From Caballeronia hypogeia (GTDB lineage: Bacteria; Pseudomonadota; Gammaproteobacteria; Burkholderiales; Burkholderiaceae), in contig NZ_FCOA02000027.1 of assembly GCF_001544875.2 (NCBI RefSeq), forward strand, positions 38,647 through 102,646: a stretch of 64,000 nt of DNA. The letters are read 5' to 3'. A program made the translations under genes and the position numbers. The notes beneath the pieces are model-generated. The model was not told the origin of the DNA. It was given only the letters and a program-made list of their open reading frames with translations, and did not search any database. Of the stretch, positions 35,967 through 43,727 are shown piece after piece (positions within the stretch are counted from its first letter, which is position 1; each line of letters opens with the position of its first letter).

Positions 35967-37112
35967 TTGAACAGGATCGAACAGGGTGGCGCGTGCCGGC
36001 CCGATTTCGCCGTGGTCGGCGGCGGGCTCGTCGGACGGCTCGTCGCGTGGCGGCTCGCGGGCGCCGGGCACGAGGTCGCGCTATACGAACGCGGTGACGC
36101 CGCAGGCACGCAGTCGGCTGCGTGGGTGGCCGCCGCCATGCTCGCGCCGCTTGCCGAAGCAGCGGTCGCGGAGCCGCTCGTCGTCGGGTTGGGCGTCGCA
36201 TCGCTCGAACGCTGGCCGCGTCTCATCGCGCAATTGCCGGAACCGGTGTTCTTTCAGCGCAACGGCACGCTCGTCGTCTGGCACGGCGCCGACCGCGCCG
36301 AAGCGCCGCTCTTCGAACGCCGGCTGCGCGCCAATTCGCCCGCCGAATTGCTCGAAGGCGGCTTCGTGAAGCTGGCAGGCGCGCAGGTCCCGCAAGCGGA
36401 ACCCGCGCTCGGCGCGCGTTTTGCGCAAGGCTGGCTGTTGCCGAACGAAGGGCAACTGGATAACCGCCAGGCGTTGAGCGCGCTCGCCGCCGGGCTCGAG
36501 GCGCGCGGCGTGCGCACGCACTGGAACACGGCCATCGAAGCCATGCCCGACGCGCGCTGGGTCATCGATTGCCGCGGACTCGGTGGCAAGCCCGCGTGGC
36601 CCGCGCTGCGCGGCATCCGCGGCGAGGTCGCGCGCGTGCACGCGCCGGGCATCGGCTTGACGCGTCCCGTGCGGCTCCTGCATCCGCGCTATCCGCTCTA
36701 TATCGCGCCGAAGCAGAACGATCTATACGTGATCGGCGCGACCGAAGTGGAAGGCGAAGACATGTCGCCCGTCAGCGTGCGCTCGGCGCTCGAACTGCTG
36801 AGCGCCGCGTTCGCGGTGCATCCGGGCTTCGGCGAGGCGCGCATCCTCGAATTGAACTCACATTGCCGGCCAACCTTGCCGGATCATCGGCCGGCCGTCG
36901 TCTGGGACGGGGTGCAGACCTTGCGCGTGAACGGTCTGTACCGACACGGCTTCATGATCGCGCCGGAGGTAGCGGAAGTGGCGTGCCAACTGGCCGAGGC
37001 GCTCGTTTCTGGCGATGTCGGCAGCGCCGACAGCTTCGCCGATTTCCGCGCCGCCGCGCGCTGGCCGGAACTGCTGCACGGCGAATGCATGGCCGCGTCG
37101 GCGCTCCAGTAA
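35967..37112 (+). CDS. thiO: Glycine oxidase ThiO
   Basis: A 381-residue FAD-dependent amine oxidase that converts glycine to iminoglycine (dehydroglycine) for thiazole synthesis. The dinucleotide-binding fold is FAVVGGGLVGRLVAWRLAGAG with a following acidic residue (YERGD). Also visible are AAAMLAPLAEA and the C-terminal NGLYRHGFMIAPEVA. The start is TTG 35967, supported by AGGAGA upstream. It is the first gene of thiOSGE under the TPP riboswitch. Confidence 0.93.
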   Translation: MNRIEQGGACRPDFAVVGGGLVGRLVAWRLAGAGHEVALYERGDAAGTQSAAWVAAAMLAPLAEAAVAEPLVVGLGVASLERWPRLIAQLPEPVFFQRNGTLVVWHGADRAEAPLFERRLRANSPAELLEGGFVKLAGAQVPQAEPALGARFAQGWLLPNEGQLDNRQALSALAAGLEARGVRTHWNTAIEAMPDARWVIDCRGLGGKPAWPALRGIRGEVARVHAPGIGLTRPVRLLHPRYPLYIAPKQNDLYVIGATEVEGEDMSPVSVRSALELLSAAFAVHPGFGEARILELNSHCRPTLPDHRPAVVWDGVQTLRVNGLYRHGFMIAPEVAEVACQLAEALVSGDVGSADSFADFRAAARWPELLHGECMAASALQ

Positions 37113-37124
37113 TCAGGAACAAAC

Positions 37125-37322
37125 ATGAACATCCACATCAATCAGCGTGTCTTCGATCTGCCCGACGCCGCCACCGTCAACGAGGCGCTCGCCGCTTTCG
37201 GCGCGAAGCCGCCGTTCGCCGTCGCGCTGAACGGCCAGTTCGTCGCGCGCGGCCAGCACGCCACGAAGACGCTCGCCGCCGGCGACAAGCTCGATGTCGT
37301 GTCGCCCGTAGCGGGCGGCTGA
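37125..37322 (+). CDS. thiS: Sulfur carrier protein ThiS
   Basis: A 65-residue ubiquitin-like protein ending in the obligatory Gly-Gly (SPVAGG), which is thiocarboxylated to deliver sulfur to ThiG. The starting MNIHINQRVFDLPDAAT is typical. It lies 12 nt after thiO and 24 nt before thiG. Confidence 0.95.
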   Translation: MNIHINQRVFDLPDAATVNEALAAFGAKPPFAVALNGQFVARGQHATKTLAAGDKLDVVSPVAGG

Positions 37323-37346
37323 ACCATTAAACCGAAGGATCGAACC

Positions 37347-38153
37347 ATGACCGTATCCACCGCCGACGTCCTCACGCTCTACGGCGAGGCGTTTCCGGGC
37401 CGTCTGCTGCTCGGCACGTCGCGTTATCCGTCGCTGCAATCGCTCTCCGACTCCATCGACGCCGCGCGGCCCGGCATGGTCACCGTCGCGCTGCGCCGTC
37501 AGTCGGAGACGGGCGAAGCCGGTTTCTTCGATGTCCTGAAGCGCCACGGCGTCGCGCTGCTGCCGAACACGGCGGGCTGCCAGAGCGTCGATGAGGTGCT
37601 GACGACCGCGTATATGGCGCGCGAGGTGTTCGAGACGCCGTGGATCAAGCTCGAACTGATCGGCGACGACTACACGCTGCAGCCGGACCCGATCGGCCTC
37701 GTGGAAGCGGCGGCGAAGCTGATCCGCGACGGCTTCAAGGTGCTGCCGTACTGTACGGAAGACCTGGTGATCGGACGCCGCCTGCTCGACGCGGGCTGCG
37801 AAGCGCTGATGCCGTGGGGCGCGCCGATCGGCACCGGCCGTGGCGTGACGAATCCGTACGGCCTGCGCACCTTGCGCGAGCGTCTGCCGGACGTGCCGCT
37901 GATTGTCGATGCGGGTCTCGGGGTGCCATCGCACGCGTGTCAGGTGATGGAGTGGGGCTTCGACGGCGTGCTGCTCAATACGGCAGTGTCGCAGGCGACC
38001 TTCCCGCCGCAGATGGCGCGCGCATTCGCGCTGGGCGTCGAAGCGGGGCGCACCGCGTTCCTCGCCGGGCCGATGGCCGAGCGTGACAGCGCGCAGGCGA
38101 GCACGCCGGTCGTCGGCATGCCGTTCTGGCATCAGGACGGAGGTGCCGCGTGA
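37347..38153 (+). CDS. thiG: Thiazole synthase ThiG
   Basis: A 268-residue TIM-barrel enzyme that forms the thiamin thiazole from deoxyxylulose-5-phosphate, dehydroglycine and ThiS-thiocarboxylate. Motifs seen are SRLLLGTSRYPS-like GRLLLGTSRYPSL, the catalytic lysine segment WIKLELIGDD, and PWGAPIGTGRG, then DAGLGVPSHA. The stop overlaps the thiE GTG start (GTGA). Confidence 0.96.
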   Translation: MTVSTADVLTLYGEAFPGRLLLGTSRYPSLQSLSDSIDAARPGMVTVALRRQSETGEAGFFDVLKRHGVALLPNTAGCQSVDEVLTTAYMAREVFETPWIKLELIGDDYTLQPDPIGLVEAAAKLIRDGFKVLPYCTEDLVIGRRLLDAGCEALMPWGAPIGTGRGVTNPYGLRTLRERLPDVPLIVDAGLGVPSHACQVMEWGFDGVLLNTAVSQATFPPQMARAFALGVEAGRTAFLAGPMAERDSAQASTPVVGMPFWHQDGGAA

Positions 38154-39223
38154 GCCTCCTGAATCGCGAAGTGTTCTGGCCGCCGGCGGACGAGCTGATC
38201 GAAGTCGCCGAGCGCATCCGCGCGCGTCTGGGCGAGTGGCCTGCCGCCGAGACGCGCTGGCGAATCTGCCTGGCTATTCCGGAGACGCCGAAAGCGGACG
38301 ATCTGATTGTCTTCACCGAGCCCGAGCAGACAATTGCGGCCGGCGACGCGGCGGTCCTCGAAGCGCACGATGGCCGCGTCACGCTGCATCGTGGCGGCGA
38401 AAGATTCGCGCTCGAAGGCGAATGGTCGGATGATTGGCTCGCGGCGCTCGCCGCGTTCCTCGACTGCAATTTCGAGCCGCACGACGCGCTCACGCTCGCG
38501 CTGGCGTGGCGCTCGGGCGATGAAAACAAGGACGACGCGTGGCCTGTCGATTTCGCGACCTTCCCGCGCGTGGCCGATCTGCCGCCCGCGCCCGAAGGCG
38601 GATTTCCGGCGTGTCCGGACCGGCTGGGGCTTTACCCCGTGCTGCCGAGCGCCGAATGGGTCGAGCGCGTTCTCGATCTCGGCGTGCGCACCACGCAACT
38701 GCGCCGCAAGACGACCGATCCGGCCGATCTGAAGAACGAAATCGCACGTTCGGTCGCGGCGGGGCGTCGGCATGACGCGCAACTCTTCATCAACGATCAC
38801 TGGCGCGAGGCGATCGAGGCCGGCGCTTACGGCGTGCATCTGGGTCAGGAAGACGTCCAGACGGCCGATCTGAACGCCATCGCTCGAGCCGGCCTGCGCC
38901 TTGGTCTGTCGACGCACGGTTACTACGAGATGCTGCGCGCGCTGCATTTCCGGCCGAGCTACCTCGCGCTGGGCGCGGTGTTCCCGACCACCACGAAAGT
39001 CATGCCGACCAAGCCGCAAGGTCTCGCGCGGCTTGCGCGCTACGTGCAACTGCTGTCGGGGCGCGTGCCCCTCGTCGGGATCGGCGGTATCGACATGAAA
39101 GCGATGCCTCCCGTGCTCGCGACGGGGGTCGGCAGCGCGGCGGTCGTGCGCGCGGTGACCGAAGCATCCGACACGGCGGCTGCGGTCTCGACGCTGCAAC
39201 AAATGTTTTCAAGTCAACGGTGA
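38150..39223 (+). CDS. thiE: Thiamine-phosphate synthase ThiE with a long N-terminal extension
   Basis: A 357-residue protein whose C-terminal ~205 residues form ThiE, the TIM-barrel enzyme joining HMP-PP and thiazole phosphate into thiamine phosphate. Motifs: TTQLRRKTTD, LFINDHWREAIEAGAYGVHLGQED, LGLSTHGYYE, LALGAVFPTTTK, PLVGIGGID and GSAAVVRAV. Standard ThiE is about 210 residues. The first ~150 residues match nothing I can name with confidence; a fragment (HDALTLALAWRSG) faintly resembles the end of ThiD. The GTG start is supported by GGAGGT upstream and by overlap with thiG. Confidence 0.9.
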   Translation: MSLLNREVFWPPADELIEVAERIRARLGEWPAAETRWRICLAIPETPKADDLIVFTEPEQTIAAGDAAVLEAHDGRVTLHRGGERFALEGEWSDDWLAALAAFLDCNFEPHDALTLALAWRSGDENKDDAWPVDFATFPRVADLPPAPEGGFPACPDRLGLYPVLPSAEWVERVLDLGVRTTQLRRKTTDPADLKNEIARSVAAGRRHDAQLFINDHWREAIEAGAYGVHLGQEDVQTADLNAIARAGLRLGLSTHGYYEMLRALHFRPSYLALGAVFPTTTKVMPTKPQGLARLARYVQLLSGRVPLVGIGGIDMKAMPPVLATGVGSAAVVRAVTEASDTAAAVSTLQQMFSSQR

Positions 39224-39281
39224 AAACTCCCAAAACCACGCGGGCACCGACCTAGGCAAAGCACCGATTGCGCGCAGGCCC

Positions 39282-39287
39282 TATAAT
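39282..39287 (+). promoter_or_regulatory. Possible -10 box of the mla operon promoter
   Basis: A perfect TATAAT in the context GGCCCTATAATTCGG lies 34 nt before the mlaF GTG. No convincing -35 hexamer is seen at 16-18 nt. Confidence 0.4.
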
Positions 39288-39320
39288 TCGGCCTCTTGCG
39301 TCAACGGAATCTCTTACCCA

Positions 39321-40136
39321 GTGCCTGCTTCTTCCGAGACCCTGCTAGAGCTACGCGAGGTCGACTTCGGCTACGGCGACCGGCTCATTCTGTCGAACCT
39401 GAACATGCGTTTCACGCGTGGGCAGGTCGTCGCGGTCATGGGCGGCTCCGGCTGCGGCAAGACCACGACCTTGCGCCTGATCGGCGGTCTCGTGAAAGCG
39501 AGCCGGGGTCAGGTGACGTTCGGCGGACAGGACGTCGGCGCGCAGACGCGCGACGGCCTGTACGCGCTGCGTCGCAGGATGGGCATGCTGTTCCAGTTCG
39601 GTGCGCTCTTCACCGATCAGACCGTGTTCGAAAACGTCGCCTTTCCGCTGCGCGAACACACCGATCTGCCGGAAGCGCTGATCCGCGACCTCGTGCTGAT
39701 GAAGCTGAATGCGGTCGGTCTGCGCGGTGCGCGCGATCTGGCGCCGTCGGAGATTTCGGGCGGCATGGCGCGCCGCGTGGCACTCGCCCGCGCGATCGCG
39801 CTCGATCCCCAATTGATGATGTACGACGAGCCTTTCGCCGGTCTCGATCCCATTTCGCTCGGCATTACCGCGCAGCTCATCCGCACGATCAACGACGCGC
39901 TCGGCGCCACCTCCATTCTGGTCACGCACGACGTGCCGGAATCCTTCGCGATCGCCGATTACGTGTATTTCATCGCGAACGGCGGGATTCACGCCGAAGG
40001 CACGCCGGCAGAACTGCGCGCGTCGCAGGACCCGACCGTGCGCCAGTTCATCGACGGCACGCCGGACGGCCCGTTCAAGTTCCACTACGCGAGCACGCCG
40101 CTCGCGGCGGATTTCGGCATCGGAGGGCAGGCATGA
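39321..40136 (+). CDS. mlaF: Phospholipid transport ABC ATPase MlaF
   Basis: A 271-residue ATPase of the MlaFEDB complex that moves phospholipids between inner and outer membrane to keep the outer leaflet free of phospholipid. Walker A is GGSGCGKTT, the signature is ISGGMARRVALARA, and Walker B is LMMYDEPFAGLD; THDVPESFAIAD is the H-loop. The start is a GTG at 39321. The stop overlaps mlaE. Confidence 0.95.
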   Translation: MPASSETLLELREVDFGYGDRLILSNLNMRFTRGQVVAVMGGSGCGKTTTLRLIGGLVKASRGQVTFGGQDVGAQTRDGLYALRRRMGMLFQFGALFTDQTVFENVAFPLREHTDLPEALIRDLVLMKLNAVGLRGARDLAPSEISGGMARRVALARAIALDPQLMMYDEPFAGLDPISLGITAQLIRTINDALGATSILVTHDVPESFAIADYVYFIANGGIHAEGTPAELRASQDPTVRQFIDGTPDGPFKFHYASTPLAADFGIGGQA

Positions 40137-40900
40137 TCAGCGCGCTCGGACGCTGGGTGCTCGACGGTTTCGGCACCGCAGGCTACGCCACGCGCATGTT
40201 CCTGCGCCTCGTGCTTGAATTCTTCCCGCTGCTGCGCCGCCCGCGCCTTGTCACGAAGCAGATCCACTTCGTGGGCAATTATTCGCTGGTGATCATCGCG
40301 GTGTCGGGTCTGTTCGTCGGCTTCGTGCTCGGCTTGCAGGGCTACTACACGCTGAGCCGCTACGGCTCGGAACAGGCGCTCGGCCTGCTCGTCGCGCTGT
40401 CGCTCGTGCGCGAGCTCGGTCCGGTCGTGACCGCGCTCCTGTTCGCAGGGCGTGCGGGCACGTCGCTGACCGCGGAAATCGGCCTGATGAAAGCCGGCGA
40501 GCAACTCACGGCGATGGAAATGATGGCGGTCGACCCCCTGCGCGTGGTTGTCGCGCCGCGCATGTGGGCGGGCATCGTCGCCATGCCGGTGCTCGCGGCC
40601 ATTTTCAGCGCGGTGGGCATTCTCGGCGGCTATGTCGTCGGCGTGATGCTGATCGGCGTCGATCCGGGCGCATTCTGGTCGCAGATGCAAGGCGGCGTGG
40701 ACGTGTGGCGCGACGTCGGCAACGGCGTGATCAAGAGCATCGTGTTCGGTTTCGCGGTGACGTTCATCGCGCTGTTCCAGGGCTACGAGGCGAAACCCAC
40801 GCCGGAAGGCGTGTCGCGCGCGACGACCAAGACGGTCGTCTACGCGTCGCTCGGCGTGCTCGGGCTCGATTTTCTGCTGACCGCACTGATGTTCAGCTAA
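40133..40900 (+). CDS. mlaE: Phospholipid transport permease MlaE
   Basis: A 255-residue MlaE/YrbE permease. Helices include YSLVIIAVSGLFVGFVLGLQ and the segments after RELGPVVTALLFAGRAGT, with the conserved TAEIGLMKAGEQLTAMEMMAVDP coupling region. It forms the dimeric membrane core of MlaFEDB. The start overlaps the mlaF stop (ATGA). Confidence 0.96.
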   Translation: MISALGRWVLDGFGTAGYATRMFLRLVLEFFPLLRRPRLVTKQIHFVGNYSLVIIAVSGLFVGFVLGLQGYYTLSRYGSEQALGLLVALSLVRELGPVVTALLFAGRAGTSLTAEIGLMKAGEQLTAMEMMAVDPLRVVVAPRMWAGIVAMPVLAAIFSAVGILGGYVVGVMLIGVDPGAFWSQMQGGVDVWRDVGNGVIKSIVFGFAVTFIALFQGYEAKPTPEGVSRATTKTVVYASLGVLGLDFLLTALMFS

Positions 40901-40993
40901 TGCACCAGGCGCGGACGCCCGGCCGGGCGCGCGCGTTGTGAAGGGCACAGACCGTCACACGCCATCCGCGCAAAGATTCTCTTTGGGAAGACG

Positions 40994-41542
40994 ATGAAAA
41001 AGACTGCTCTCGACTTTTGGGTCGGCATGTTCGTGGTGCTCGGTTTCGTAGCGCTGCTCTTTCTCGCGCTGAAGGCGGGCAACATGAGCTCCCTGTCGTT
41101 CCAGCAAACCTACGCGGTGAAACTCAAGTTCGACAACATCGGCGGCCTGAAGGCGCGCGCGCCCGTGAAGAGCGCGGGCGTGACGGTCGGGCGCGTGGGC
41201 AGCATCGGCTTCGACGAGCACACGTATCAGGCCGTCGTCACGATCGATATCGATCAGCAATACAAGTTTCCGAAGGATTCGTCCGCGAAGATCCTGACTT
41301 CGGGTCTGCTCGGGGAGCAATACATCGGCCTCGAACCGGGCGGCGACGATCAGATGCTCAAGAGCGGCGACACCATCTCGATGACGCAATCGGCCGTGGT
41401 GCTCGAAAACCTGATCGGCCAGTTCCTTTACAACAAGGCAGCGGATTCGGGCGCGTCGAAGGCACCATCGGCGCCGGCGGCGCCCGCTCCGGCGTTTCCG
41501 GGTGCGGCAAGCGCCATGGGCGCATCGGGCGCGGCTCAATAA
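40994..41542 (+). CDS. mlaD: Phospholipid transport MCE protein MlaD
   Basis: A 182-residue single-pass inner-membrane protein. The N-terminal anchor is FWVGMFVVLGFVALLFLALK; the MCE domain follows (about 38-115) with FDNIGGLKARAPVKSAGVTVGRV and LLGEQYIGLEPGGDD. The C-terminal tail is Ala/Pro-rich. It forms the hexameric periplasmic ring on MlaFE. Confidence 0.95.
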   Translation: MKKTALDFWVGMFVVLGFVALLFLALKAGNMSSLSFQQTYAVKLKFDNIGGLKARAPVKSAGVTVGRVGSIGFDEHTYQAVVTIDIDQQYKFPKDSSAKILTSGLLGEQYIGLEPGGDDQMLKSGDTISMTQSAVVLENLIGQFLYNKAADSGASKAPSAPAAPAPAFPGAASAMGASGAAQ

Positions 41543-41552
41543 GGAGAAAAAA

Positions 41553-42485
41553 ATGCAGGCCATGGGGATGCGGCGCGCAATCATGATCGCGTGCGCAGTG
41601 GCGCTCACGGGTTGCGCGACGGTGACGACGCCGACCAAGGGCGACCCGTTCGAAAGCTACAACCGGACGATGTTCACGGTCAACGACACTGTCGACAAGT
41701 ACGCGCTGAAGCCGGTGGCGAAGGGTTACGTGTGGGCCGTGCCGGAGCCGGTGCGCAACAGCGTGACCAACTTCTTCTCGAATATCGGTGACGTCTATAT
41801 CGCCGCGAACAACCTGCTGCAGTTGAAGATCGCGGACGGCGTGTCGGACATCATGCGCGTCGCCATCAACACGGTGTTCGGCGTCGGCGGTCTGTTCGAC
41901 GTCGCGACCATCGCGAAGCTGCCGAAGCACGCGGGCGATTTCGGCCTGACGCTCGGCCACTACGGCGTGCCCTCCGGCCCGTTCCTCGTGCTGCCGCTGC
42001 TCGGGCCGAGCACGGTGCGTGATTCGGCGGGCCTGATCGTCGACTATTACGGCAATCCTCTCACGTACGTGAGTCCGAGTTCGGTGAGCTGGGCGCTCTA
42101 CGGCGTGAATCTCGTCAACGTGCGCGCGAATCTGCTGGGCGCAACTGACGTGCTGGCGGACGCCGCCCTCGACAAATACTCGTTTGTGCGTAATGCGTAT
42201 CTGCAGCGCCGTCAGTATCTGATTTCGGGCGGCGGCGACGAGAGCATGCCGGATTACGGCGAAGCGCCGCTGCCGAATTACGGCGATGAAGGCGCGGCTG
42301 CAGCGGAAGGCGCGTCGGCGACGGCGGCGCCTGCCGCACCGGCATCGGCTGCGGAAAGCGCGACACCCGCATCGGGCACGGCGGCTGCACCTGCTCCGGC
42401 GAGCGAACCCAGCAGCACGGTGCCGGGCAACCAGTACGTGCCGCCGCGCGCGCCGCCTGGATTCCCTTCATTCCGCTTGCGTTGA
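41553..42485 (+). CDS. mlaA: Outer-membrane lipoprotein MlaA (VacJ)
   Basis: A 310-residue lipoprotein with lipobox ALTGC near residue 20. The VacJ core includes DPFESYNRTMFTVNDTVDKY, PVRNSVTNFFSNIGD, FDVATIAKLPKHAGDFGLTL and GPFLVLPLLGPSTVRD. MlaA extracts misplaced phospholipids from the outer leaflet and passes them to MlaC. The last ~70 residues are a low-complexity Ala/Pro/Ser tail. AAGGAG lies seven bases before the ATG at 41553. Unlike in E. coli, the gene is inside the mla operon. Confidence 0.95.
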   Translation: MQAMGMRRAIMIACAVALTGCATVTTPTKGDPFESYNRTMFTVNDTVDKYALKPVAKGYVWAVPEPVRNSVTNFFSNIGDVYIAANNLLQLKIADGVSDIMRVAINTVFGVGGLFDVATIAKLPKHAGDFGLTLGHYGVPSGPFLVLPLLGPSTVRDSAGLIVDYYGNPLTYVSPSSVSWALYGVNLVNVRANLLGATDVLADAALDKYSFVRNAYLQRRQYLISGGGDESMPDYGEAPLPNYGDEGAAAAEGASATAAPAAPASAAESATPASGTAAAPAPASEPSSTVPGNQYVPPRAPPGFPSFRLR

Positions 42486-42609
42486 GCGGGGTTTCGCTAA
42501 CGCGCGGTAACATATCTAACGACATTTCTTACGCTTTGGAGCACGCGCCGCCTGAACTCGGTCCGGACGGCGCGCTCAAACCGAAGCCTCTATCTCTGCA
42601 GGGTTTGCG

Positions 42610-43239
42610 ATGAAAAAACTATTTCTTCTTCCCCTCTTCGCCATGTTCGTGGCGTTCTGCAACACGGCGTCGGCCCAGTCCGTCGATGCGAGTTCGCCTG
42701 ACGTGTTGATCAAGACCGTCACGCAGCAAGTGCTCGACGAAATCAAGTCGGACCCGAAGATCCAGTCGGGCGACATCAGCAAGATCACCGAGCTCGTCAA
42801 TCAGAAGATCCTGCCTTACACGGACTTCACGCGCACCACGCGTCTCGTGATGGGCCGCAACTGGAACAACGCGACGCCGGAGCAGCAGAAGCAGATCGTC
42901 GAGCAGTTCAAGATGCTCCTGATCCGCACGTACTCGGGCGCGCTCGCGCAAGTGCGCAACCAGACGGTTCAGTACAAGCCGTTCCGCGCGAATCCTGACG
43001 ACACCGACGTCGTGGTGCGCTCGGTCGTGATGAACAACGGTCAGCCGGTCGAACTCGACTATCGCCTTTACAAGACGGCGCAAGGCTGGCGCGTTTACGA
43101 CATCAACGTGCTCGGCGCGTGGCTGATTCAGGCATATCAGCAGCAGTTCAACGAGCAGATCTCGCAGAACGGCGTCGGCGGTTTGCTGCAGTTCCTCACG
43201 CAGCGTAACCAGCAGCTCGCGAGCGGCAAGGCATCGTGA
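42610..43239 (+). CDS. mlaC: Periplasmic phospholipid-binding protein MlaC
   Basis: A 209-residue periplasmic shuttle with a signal peptide ending at ASAQS near residue 22. It carries the MlaC fold features ILPYTDFTRTTRLVMGRNWN and VDYRLYKT-like LDYRLYKTAQGWRVYDINVLGAWLI. It ferries phospholipids between MlaA and MlaD. The stop overlaps the mlaB GTG. Confidence 0.95.
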   Translation: MKKLFLLPLFAMFVAFCNTASAQSVDASSPDVLIKTVTQQVLDEIKSDPKIQSGDISKITELVNQKILPYTDFTRTTRLVMGRNWNNATPEQQKQIVEQFKMLLIRTYSGALAQVRNQTVQYKPFRANPDDTDVVVRSVVMNNGQPVELDYRLYKTAQGWRVYDINVLGAWLIQAYQQQFNEQISQNGVGGLLQFLTQRNQQLASGKAS

Positions 43240-43532
43240 GCACGCAGGCGCAGGTCGCAAGCGGCGGCCGTTTCCAGACCGCCGCAACCTTGACCCACGA
43301 GAGCGCGAAGGCCGCGCTCGAGTCGGGTCTGTCGCGCATCGCGTCGGGCGCGACCGAAGTCGATTGCGCGCCGCTCACGCAATTCGATTCCTCCGCGCTC
43401 GCCGTGCTGCTCGCATGGCAGCGCGCCGCCGCGGCACGCGGCGCTGCGCTTGCCGTCGTCAATCTTCCTTCCGGGCTCGTGAGTCTTGCGCGAGCCTACG
43501 GCGTCGATACGCTCCTCACCTTCCGACATTGA
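43236..43532 (+). CDS. mlaB: STAS-domain protein MlaB
   Basis: A 98-residue STAS protein that binds MlaF and supports assembly of the transporter. The conserved core VDCAPLTQFDSSALAVLLAW contains the DSSAL motif. The GTG start overlaps mlaC by four bases (GTGA). It is the last gene of mlaFEDACB. Confidence 0.9.
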   Translation: MSTQAQVASGGRFQTAATLTHESAKAALESGLSRIASGATEVDCAPLTQFDSSALAVLLAWQRAAAARGAALAVVNLPSGLVSLARAYGVDTLLTFRH

Positions 43533-43584
43533 TCCTGCATTGAAGCAATGCAGCAGCGGCACGTCTGCCGCTGCGATCAGGATC
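43531..43584 (+). other. Potential three-way-junction structure after mlaB
   Basis: An outer stem GATCCTG (43531-43537) / CAGGATC (43578-43584) encloses two hairpins: GCATTG-AAG-CAATGC and CAGCGGCA-CGTC-TGCCGCTG. All stems are perfect. No U tract follows. It may be an mRNA 3' structure or a DNA cruciform. The element starts at the mlaB stop codon. Confidence 0.55.
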
Positions 43585-43614
43585 GCTCCGAAGTCGGCCC
43601 CCGCCGCTTTGCCC

Positions 43615-43620
43615 TATAAT
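43615..43620 (+). promoter_or_regulatory. Possible -10 box upstream of the YadG-like gene
   Basis: TATAAT in the context GCCCTATAATCAAACG, 108 nt before the start codon, with no clear -35. The context resembles the one before mlaF. Confidence 0.4.
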
Positions 43621-43727
43621 CAAACGTTTTTTTCGCGCCCGAACCCGGCCCTTTTTGTCTGAGCCGAGTCCGCCAAGCGAAACTCCGCACAATCGAGGCG
43701 CCGCCGCGCGAGGCGCGCGCACTGTCC

